Origin: Bacteroidales bacterium
GTDB taxonomy: Bacteria > Bacteroidota > Bacteroidia > Bacteroidales > JAOZTL01
Length of the DNA: 5,052 nt
Assembly (NCBI GenBank): GCA_029942205.1
Contig: JAOZTL010000269.1
Span: forward strand, 1-5,052
Direction: 5' to 3'
The notes below the pieces were generated by a model. The model was given only the letters and a program-made list of their open reading frames with translations. It did not search any database and was not told where the DNA came from. Below are positions 1-5,052 of the stretch, piece by piece (within the stretch, counting starts at the first letter, position 1; each line of letters opens with the position of its first letter). Position numbers and translations under genes: made by a program.

Positions 1-2945
1 AGGGCTATTGGGTCAATATGGACGATCCGTATATTACGTATGATAGCAAATACATCGAAACACTTTGGTACTTGCTCAAAGAATTGTACAATAAAAAATT
101 ATTATACAAAGGATACAGCATACAACCATTCTCGCCCGCTGCTGGTACGGGTCTTAGCTCGCACGAGCTAAATTTGCCTGGATGCTACAAAGACGTAAAA
201 GACACCACTGCCATTGCTCAATTCAAAGCCATACGAAACGAGCAATCGGAGTTTTTATTTGCCGATGCACAAACCGACGTTTACTTTTTGGCTTGGACAA
301 CCACGCCTTGGACTCTACTTTCAAACACGGCACTTGCCGTGGGCAAAAAAATTAGCTATCAGAAAATACAAACATTTAATCCATACACTTTTGCACCTGT
401 AACTTTAATTCTTGCCAAAGACTTGGCTGGAAAATATTTTTCAGACAAAAATGCTGATCTTCAACTCGAAGACTATCAAGAAGGAGATAAAAAAATTCCA
501 TTTCGTGTATTAGCTGAATACAAAGGCAAACAGCTGGAAGGCATCCGCTACGAGCAGCTTTTGCCTTATCAACAGCCCGAAACAGGCGACGCTTTTCGTG
601 TACTCATCGGCGATTTCGTATCTACCGAAGACGGTACTGGTATTGTGCATCTTGCGCCTAGCTTTGGTGCAGATGACTACCGTGTATGCCAACAAAACGG
701 CATTGGTGCACTTACGCTTGTCGATAAACAAGGGAAATTTGTGGAAGGAGTTGGCGAATTTAGTGGGAAATTTGTCAAAAATAGCTTCGACAAAAATTTG
801 ACCGATAAAGACCAAACTACCGATGTGCAAATTGTCATTAAATTAAAAAAAGAAAATAAAGCTTTCCGTGTAGAAAAATACGAACACTCCTACCCACATT
901 GCTGGCGTACCGACAAGCCTGTGCTGTATTATCCACTCGATTCGTGGTTTGTTCGTACCACTGCCGTCAAACCACGAATGATGGAACTCAACAAAACCAT
1001 CAACTGGCAACCAGAAGCTACTGGAACTGGACGTTTTGGTAAATGGCTCGAAAACTTGGTAGACTGGAACTTATCCCGCTCTCGATTCTGGGGAACTCCC
1101 CTACCCATCTGGCGTAGCGAAGACGGAAGTGAAGAAATTTGTATCGGATCAATCGCAGAATTAAAGCAAGAAGCACAAAAAGCGGTAGATGCTGGTTTTA
1201 TGGACGAAAATCCATTAAAAGACTTTATTGCTGGTGATTTTTCGCAAGAAAACTACGAACAGATTGATCTACATCGCCCTTATGTCGATGATATTTTCTT
1301 AGTTTCGGCTACTGGCAAAAAAATGATTCGTGAAGCAGATCTTATCGATGTATGGTTTGATTCGGGTGCTATGCCATTTGCTCAATTACATTATCCGTTT
1401 GAAAATAAAGAACTTTTCAAAACATCGTTTCCTGCCGATTTTATTTCGGAAGGTGTAGACCAAACTCGTGGCTGGTTCTTTACACTACATGCCATTTCTA
1501 CGATGATAGAAGACTCAGTTGCTTTTAAAAATATCCTTTCGACAGGCTTGGTACTTGATGATAAAGGCAACAAAATGTCCAAAAGTAAAGGCAATGTTAT
1601 CGATCCATTTATGGCTATCGACAAATACGGATCGGATGCCATACGCTGGTACATGCTCACTAATGCTAATCCTTGGGATAATCTTAAATTTGCGCTAGAA
1701 GGCGTGGATGAGGTGAAACGTAAGTTTTTTGGTACATTATTCAATACTTATTCTTTCTTTGCATTATATGCCAATGTGGATAATTTCCATTTTGAAGAGG
1801 CGTATATTCCTATCGAAAAAAGACCAGAAATAGACCGCTGGATCATTTCTCTGCTCCATAGCCTTACGCTAGAAGTCAAAGAACATCTCGAAAATTATGA
1901 TCCAACAAAAGCAGGGCGAGCCATTCAATATTTTGCTATCGAAAATCTAAGCAACTGGTACGTACGCCTTAATCGCAAACGCTTCTGGGGCGGTGATTAT
2001 TCCGAAAATAAAATTTCTGCCTATCAAACACTTTACGAATGCTTGGAAACCGTTAGCATTCTCAGTTCGCCAATAGCTCCATTCTTTACCGAGCAGCTAT
2101 ACAGAGACTTAACTGATGCTACTGGACGTTCAAAATTCGATTCGATCCACTTAACCGATTTCCCTACTACCAACACAGCAGTTATCGACAAAGCTCTCGA
2201 AGAACGAATGGATATTGCTCAAAAACTTTCGTCCATGATACTTGGTCTAAGACGCAAAGAGAGCCTTAAAGTGCGACAACCATTGAACAAAATCATGGTG
2301 CCTATCATCGATACCAAACTGAAAGATCAGATTGAGTCCGTAAAATCAATCATTTTGTCTGAAGTGAATATCAAAGAGATTGAATACATCACGGATGCTA
2401 GTGGTGTGCTGGTAAAAAAGATAAAAGCAAACTTTAAAACACTTGGTAGACGTTTCGGAAAACAAATGAAACAAGTTGCAGGGCTTATTGCCAAATTGGA
2501 TCAACAACAAATCAATCAATTTGAAGCAAACGAACAGTTTGAACTCGATGTAGATGGACAAAAACACAGCATCACACTTGCCGATGTCGAAATTGTATCG
2601 GAAGATATTCCTGGATGGTTGGTTGCTAATCAAGGCAAATTAACCGTGGCTCTGGATGTTACGATAAACGACAAATTACGTGAAGAAGGTATTGCTCGTG
2701 AATTTATCAATCGAATTCAAAATTTACGAAAAGAAAGCGGGCTCGCCGTAACCGATAAAATCAAACTAAAAATACAAAAACATGATGCGATAAATTCGGC
2801 AATAAATAAACACAATGCCTACATCGCTTCGCAAACATTATCAAACCACATCGAGCTTATTGACAAACTTGACCATAATCTAAGTGGTACTAAATTAGTC
2901 GAAATTGATGAAATAAAAACGTATATGCAACTAAATGCCGAATAA
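1..2945 (+). CDS. ileS: Isoleucyl-tRNA synthetase, 5'-truncated by the window edge
   Basis: This cytoplasmic class I aminoacyl-tRNA synthetase charges tRNA-Ile with isoleucine and hydrolyses mischarged Val-tRNA-Ile. The frame is open from base 3 (GYWVNMDDPYITY), so the Met codon at 18 is internal. About 980 codons are present, and roughly 150 N-terminal residues with the HIGH-type motif are missing. Visible landmarks in order: the Thr-rich editing peptide WTTTPWTLLSN (294-326); the second editing motif GTGIVHLAPSFGADDY (633-680), whose Asp pair includes the expected editing aspartate; DVWFDSG (1347-1367); GVDQTRGWFFTLH (1452-1490); the KMSKS loop (1572-1586), which binds ATP; the anticodon-binding-domain motif NWYVRLNRKRFW (1953-1988); and a C-terminal LREEGIAREFINRIQNLRK block (2676 onward) typical of the DUF5915 region. 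That tail, and the absence of a Cys-rich C-terminal zinc finger, fit the long eukaryote-like (type 2) IleRS. The reading frame is intact. It is probably first in an operon with the next two genes. Confidence 0.97.
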   Translation, partial: GYWVNMDDPYITYDSKYIETLWYLLKELYNKKLLYKGYSIQPFSPAAGTGLSSHELNLPGCYKDVKDTTAIAQFKAIRNEQSEFLFADAQTDVYFLAWTTTPWTLLSNTALAVGKKISYQKIQTFNPYTFAPVTLILAKDLAGKYFSDKNADLQLEDYQEGDKKIPFRVLAEYKGKQLEGIRYEQLLPYQQPETGDAFRVLIGDFVSTEDGTGIVHLAPSFGADDYRVCQQNGIGALTLVDKQGKFVEGVGEFSGKFVKNSFDKNLTDKDQTTDVQIVIKLKKENKAFRVEKYEHSYPHCWRTDKPVLYYPLDSWFVRTTAVKPRMMELNKTINWQPEATGTGRFGKWLENLVDWNLSRSRFWGTPLPIWRSEDGSEEICIGSIAELKQEAQKAVDAGFMDENPLKDFIAGDFSQENYEQIDLHRPYVDDIFLVSATGKKMIREADLIDVWFDSGAMPFAQLHYPFENKELFKTSFPADFISEGVDQTRGWFFTLHAISTMIEDSVAFKNILSTGLVLDDKGNKMSKSKGNVIDPFMAIDKYGSDAIRWYMLTNANPWDNLKFALEGVDEVKRKFFGTLFNTYSFFALYANVDNFHFEEAYIPIEKRPEIDRWIISLLHSLTLEVKEHLENYDPTKAGRAIQYFAIENLSNWYVRLNRKRFWGGDYSENKISAYQTLYECLETVSILSSPIAPFFTEQLYRDLTDATGRSKFDSIHLTDFPTTNTAVIDKALEERMDIAQKLSSMILGLRRKESLKVRQPLNKIMVPIIDTKLKDQIESVKSIILSEVNIKEIEYITDASGVLVKKIKANFKTLGRRFGKQMKQVAGLIAKLDQQQINQFEANEQFELDVDGQKHSITLADVEIVSEDIPGWLVANQGKLTVALDVTINDKLREEGIAREFINRIQNLRKESGLAVTDKIKLKIQKHDAINSAINKHNAYIASQTLSNHIELIDKLDHNLSGTKLVEIDEIKTYMQLNAE

Positions 2946-2957
2946 ACTCGTTTATTC
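2940..2957 (+). repeat. Perfect inverted repeat over the ileS stop codon
   Basis: GAATAAA (2940-2946) and TTTATTC (2951-2957) are exact reverse complements around a CTCG loop. The TAA stop of ileS (2943-2945) lies inside the left arm. No T-run follows, so it does not look like an intrinsic terminator. It could be an RNA-processing or stability hairpin between ileS and the dksA-like gene, or chance in AT-rich DNA. Confidence 0.55.
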
Positions 2958-2960
2958 TAG

Positions 2961-2978
2961 CATAAATAACCATAAATA
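2961..2978 (+). repeat. Short direct repeat CATAAATA x2
   Basis: CATAAATA occurs at 2961-2968 and again at 2971-2978, a 10-bp period close to one helical turn, in the spacer before the dksA-like gene. It may be a regulator site or simple AT-rich coincidence. No clear Bacteroidota promoter (TTG then TAnnTTTG) is visible in the same spacer. Confidence 0.35.
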
Positions 2979-3016
2979 GATCAAAGACCTTATAAGCAGT
3001 TTAATAAAAAAAAATT

Positions 3017-3394
3017 ATGGGAGAAAAAACAAGATATTCCGATGACGAATTGGCTGAATTTAAACAATTAATTTTGTCTAAAATAAAAAAAGCAACTTTA
3101 GACTATGAAGTATTAAAAAATACAATCAATCATAGTGATACGAACGATACCGAAGACACCTCTCCTACTTTCAAAGTAATGGAGGAAGGTGCAAATGTAA
3201 TGTCGCGCGAGGAAGCAGGACGCTTAGCACAACGCCAACAAAAGTTTATTCAACACCTAGAATTGGCACTTATACGTATCGAAAATAAAACGTATGGCAT
3301 CTGCCGTGTTACCGACAAACTAATATCTAAAGCACGCTTGCTTGCCGTACCGCACGCAACATTAAGTATCGAAGCCAAACTACAACAAAAGTAA
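3017..3394 (+). CDS. DksA/TraR-family protein with degenerate zinc finger
   Basis: This 125-residue cytoplasmic protein resembles DksA, which binds in the RNA polymerase secondary channel and, with ppGpp, alters promoter output. An N-terminal helical, charged region (residues 1-90) would form the coiled coil; residues 65-92 (EEAGRLAQRQQKFIQHLELA and on) look like its second helix. The C-terminal block YGICRVTDKLISKARLLAVP then HATLSIEAK aligns with the C4 finger of DksA. Only the first cysteine, C96, remains; the other three zinc positions read T99, S117 and A120. Zinc binding of the classic type is therefore unlikely. The DxxDxA tip of DksA is not evident; MEEGAN (55-60) sits near that place. 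The ATG at 3017 follows a nine-A run and no Shine-Dalgarno sequence, as is usual in Bacteroidota. It lies 71 bp after ileS and 6 bp before lspA. Family placement is firm; the exact role is inferred. Confidence 0.9.
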   Translation: MGEKTRYSDDELAEFKQLILSKIKKATLDYEVLKNTINHSDTNDTEDTSPTFKVMEEGANVMSREEAGRLAQRQQKFIQHLELALIRIENKTYGICRVTDKLISKARLLAVPHATLSIEAKLQQK

Positions 3395-3400
3395 CTATTG

Positions 3401-4093
3401 ATGAGTATATTAAAAAAATCAGCACTTCTTGTATTTTTAGTGCTATTAATTGATCAGATTGTAAAAATCTGGATAAAAACAAACATGCACTTAGGTGAAA
3501 GCAGTATCAAATGGGACTGGTGGAATATTGAATGGTTTCAGTTGCATTTTATCGAAAACAACGGAATGGCTTTCGGTATGGAATTTGGCGGCGAATGGGG
3601 CAAAATGCTACTCAGTCTTTTTCGGATTGTAGCCATTGGAGGTATCATTTGGTATATTCGCTCGATGGCAAAAAATAATTCCCCAAACGGCTTTATACTA
3701 AGCCTTTCGCTTATTCTGGCTGGTGCTATCGGCAATATTATCGATAGTGTTGGTTATGGACTTATTTTCTCGGAAAGCTACTACAATCAAGTTGCAACCA
3801 TGTTTCCTGAAGCTGGCGGATATTCAGACCTATTACACGGCAAAGTAGTAGATATGTTGTATTTTCCACTCCTTCGCTTTCAATTGCCACATGAAATTGC
3901 TTTTCTTCCCGACTGGCTCTCTTTTTTAGAAGGCTATCACTTTTTATTCTTTCGCCCAGTATTTAATATTGCAGATTCTGCCATCACCATAGGCGTATTG
4001 ATTATATTATTGTTTCATCGGAAATTTTTTGTTAGCCTCGTTTCTGAAAAAGAAGAAAAGAAAATTCTCGTAGAAACACCTGAAAATAATTAA
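3401..4093 (+). CDS. lspA: Lipoprotein signal peptidase (signal peptidase II)
   Basis: This inner-membrane aspartyl protease cleaves the signal peptide of diacylglyceryl-modified prolipoproteins and is the target of globomycin. With the ATG at 3401 it has 230 residues. Four membrane segments lie near residues 7-25, 68-87, 97-115 and 188-206. Family motifs are present: LIDQIVK (D18), ENNGMAFG (N53), GAIGNIID (D115), KVVDM (D151) and FNIADSAI (D192). By family knowledge D151 and D192 are the catalytic pair. The Arg that normally follows the GNxxD aspartate is Ser116 here. The protein is well above the ~165 residues of Escherichia coli LspA because of two insertions, one between D115 and D151 and one between D151 and D192. 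A TTG at 3398 could add one residue; ATG is preferred. Only 6 bases separate it from the dksA-like stop, so the two are probably co-transcribed. The charged C-terminal tail (EKEEKK) should be cytoplasmic. Confidence 0.97.
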   Translation: MSILKKSALLVFLVLLIDQIVKIWIKTNMHLGESSIKWDWWNIEWFQLHFIENNGMAFGMEFGGEWGKMLLSLFRIVAIGGIIWYIRSMAKNNSPNGFILSLSLILAGAIGNIIDSVGYGLIFSESYYNQVATMFPEAGGYSDLLHGKVVDMLYFPLLRFQLPHEIAFLPDWLSFLEGYHFLFFRPVFNIADSAITIGVLIILLFHRKFFVSLVSEKEEKKILVETPENN

Positions 4094-4185
4094 GATCTTC
4101 GGCTTTTTGATATTACTTACGCATTTCTAAATATTCTTATTGTTAATTCTACTTTATGAAGTTAAAACTTGCTGTTAATCAATTC

Positions 4186-4213
4186 ATTTGACTGTTTTAT
4201 GATACGGTCAAAT
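4186..4213. repeat. Inverted repeat ATTTGACTG / CGGTCAAAT
   Basis: The arms 4186-4194 and 4205-4213 pair over 9 bp with one G-U, around a 10-base loop. Seven A, one G and seven T follow (4214-4228). A weak terminator for the lspA transcript is possible, but the T-run starts nine bases after the stem, too far for a standard one. Confidence 0.4.
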
Positions 4214-4324
4214 AAAAAAAGTTTTTTTGTTAAAAACAATGCTTTTCTTTCTACTTTCGATTAAAATCGCTTGTCTAAAATTCGCATTAAAAAATAGATT
4301 ATATGACAATAATCAACTAATATT

Positions 4325-4348
4325 AAATTAATAAAGTAGTATTAATTT
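4325..4348. repeat. AT-only inverted repeat
   Basis: AAATTAATA (4325-4333) is the exact reverse complement of TATTAATTT (4340-4348), separated by six bases. It could be an operator-like dyad or a weak hairpin. Because it is made only of A and T in AT-rich DNA, chance is a real alternative. Confidence 0.35.
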
Positions 4349-4383
4349 TCAATAACAATGTTTTTTTATAATAAATAAAACAT

Positions 4384-4414
4384 AGCGGTTCAATTTCTTT
4401 TAACCGCTTTTTTT
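4384..4414 (+). terminator. Rho-independent terminator
   Basis: AGCGGTT (4384-4390) pairs perfectly with AACCGCT (4402-4408) around an 11-base loop, and a run of seven T (4408-4414) follows at once. This is the best terminator in the window on the + strand. It lies about 290 bp after the lspA stop, so it ends either a long 3' untranslated region of the ileS-lspA operon or a separate small transcript from the gap. Confidence 0.75.
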
Positions 4415-4475
4415 ATTTCTCCTCCCCTACTCGCCCATTTGTATAAATACACTAAAAAAACGATTCTTCGTCGTC

Positions 4476-4495
4476 CAACATGCTTTGGTATGTTG
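4476..4495. repeat. Hairpin CAACATGC-TTTG-GTATGTTG
   Basis: Eight paired positions (one G-U) close a four-base TTTG loop at 4476-4495. It sits about 60 bp after the terminator and about 300 bp before the sensor gene. No strong T-run follows on the + strand. It may be an operator dyad or an RNA hairpin at the start of the next transcript; its role is unknown. Confidence 0.45.
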
Positions 4496-4710
4496 TTTGA
4501 TATTTAATCTATCGTATGTTTTTTGATTTTTTTTGAATAATATTTGAATAATAAGACAATATTTCAAAAATTTTCTTACATTTATGGGTTAAAATAGTTC
4601 ACTTTGCTTTTGACAAAAAAAGCATAATTATATACAAATAAACAATACAAAAATATCATTTTATATTTCTAGCTCTTTCTATTATTCGCATAAAACAATA
4701 ATTGCATAAA

Positions 4711-4768
4711 CCCACTTGATGGGATTTACTAAGGATAATTAATCGCTCCACGCAATAGGACTGATTAA
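4711..4768 (+). promoter_or_regulatory. Structured leader before the sensor gene
   Basis: Two hairpins lie just before the start codon at 4797. The first is CCCA/TGGG with a CTTGA loop (4711-4723). The second is TTAATC/GATTAA, then a G-U, a C-C mismatch and TCC/GGA, around an eight-base loop (4739-4768). This stretch is richer in G and C than the DNA around it, which suggests a conserved RNA or protein-binding element. It does not match a riboswitch core that I recognise, and no T-run follows. It is a candidate only. Confidence 0.35.
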
Positions 4769-4796
4769 ATTTCAACAGCTTACTAAATTTAAACAA

Positions 4797-5052
4797 ATGA
4801 AACATTTTTTTCAGAATATTAAGATTAAATACAAATTATTAATAGGTTTTCTTTTAATATTTCTTGTTGTAATCACAGCAATGGTACATCAATATATAAT
4901 TATAAATAATTTAAGTGCAACACAAGCTATCGTAAAAAAAGATGTTGAATTAATTAATTCAATAAAAAACTTGAAATATTTAATTGAATACGACACACGT
5001 ATTTTACATAAAATAATCAACAGTACCAATGCTGCAAAAATGGAAATTCAGT
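4797..5052 (+). CDS. Membrane sensor protein, N-terminal part (4HB/MCP-like)
   Basis: The first 85 codons are present and the frame runs off the window. A short basic cytoplasmic start (MKHFFQNIKIKYK) is followed by one hydrophobic membrane segment at about residues 14-30 (LLIGFLLIFLVVITAMV) and then a polar, helical stretch with no cysteines. This arrangement is typical of the four-helix-bundle sensor domain of methyl-accepting chemotaxis proteins and of many histidine kinases. The output domain lies outside the window, so chemoreceptor, histidine kinase and other signalling outputs all remain possible. ATG 4797 is the first Met codon after an in-frame TAA at 4740. No Shine-Dalgarno sequence is visible; the upstream bases are A-rich. 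It follows a terminator and a long gap, so it has its own transcription unit. The fold is inferred from pattern, not from a domain search. Confidence 0.75.
   Translation, partial: MKHFFQNIKIKYKLLIGFLLIFLVVITAMVHQYIIINNLSATQAIVKKDVELINSIKNLKYLIEYDTRILHKIINSTNAAKMEIQ

Larger units (their letters stand above)
4094..4796. other. Long AT-rich intergenic region
   Basis: About 700 bp between lspA and the sensor gene contain no convincing coding sequence on either strand and are visibly more AT-rich than the flanking genes. The stretch holds inverted repeats at 4186-4213, 4325-4348 and 4476-4495, an intrinsic terminator at 4384-4414, and two leader hairpins at 4711-4723 and 4739-4768. A 30-codon ORF at 4239-4331 is doubtful. 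I see no tRNA, no known riboswitch core and no mobile-element ends. It probably holds the end of the lspA transcript and the promoter and leader of the sensor gene. Confidence 0.8.

Noticed and set aside
510..830. Open frame of 106 codons on the minus strand inside ileS
   Set aside because: It lies fully opposite conserved IleRS editing-domain sequence and shows no recognisable protein features; the same holds for the minus-strand frames at 1391-1744, 2346-2633 and 3538-3735.
3398..3400. TTG as the lspA start codon
   Set aside because: An ATG follows directly and adds no upstream signal; the ATG at 3401 is simpler.
4156..4191. 11-codon ORF beginning ATGAAGTTAAAA after lspA
   Set aside because: Too short, with no ribosome-binding signal; expected by chance.
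4460..4471. Small dyad ACGA-TTCT-TCGT followed by a T-run on the minus strand
   Set aside because: A four-base-pair stem is too weak for a terminator, and no minus-strand gene reads into it.
4539..4606. AATATTTG (4539-4546) and TCACTTTG (4599-4606), near matches to the Bacteroidota -7 element TAnnTTTG
   Set aside because: Each has one mismatch, and neither has a TTG at the right distance upstream.
4610..4636. TTGACA at 4610-4615 with TATACA at 4631-4636, resembling a sigma-70 promoter
   Set aside because: The spacing is only 15 bases and Bacteroidota use a different promoter (TTG then TAnnTTTG); in AT-rich DNA the match is weak.

Overview
The window reads as chromosomal DNA from a low-GC member of the Bacteroidota. 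Four things point there: the gene order ileS, a DksA/TraR-like gene and lspA on one strand; a long IleRS with a eukaryote-like C-terminus; an LspA with two extra loops; and A-rich start regions without Shine-Dalgarno sequences. The single-strand layout and the 4HB/MCP-like sensor at the right edge would suit a free-living Cytophagia-type organism, but the genus cannot be fixed from the sequence.

Layout, all on the + strand. Positions 1-2945 hold the C-terminal ~980 codons of isoleucyl-tRNA synthetase; the N-terminus with the HIGH-type motif lies to the left of the window. A 71-bp spacer follows, with a perfect hairpin over the ileS stop codon and a small direct repeat. Positions 3017-3394 hold a DksA/TraR-family protein whose zinc finger has lost three of its four cysteines. 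Six bases later, 3401-4093 encodes signal peptidase II (LspA). Positions 4094-4796 are a very AT-rich, apparently non-coding stretch of about 700 bp. It contains several inverted repeats, one convincing intrinsic terminator (4384-4414), a doubtful 30-codon ORF, and two GC-containing hairpins just before the next gene. From 4797 to the right edge is the start of a membrane sensor protein, cut by the window end.

ileS, the dksA-like gene and lspA probably form a housekeeping operon for translation, transcription control and lipoprotein maturation. The sensor gene is a separate transcription unit with its own structured leader. I see no mobile element, CRISPR array, tRNA or rRNA. The coding part is ordinary. 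The points most worth a second look are the degenerate zinc site, the structured 700-bp gap with the sensor leader, and the LspA insertions.
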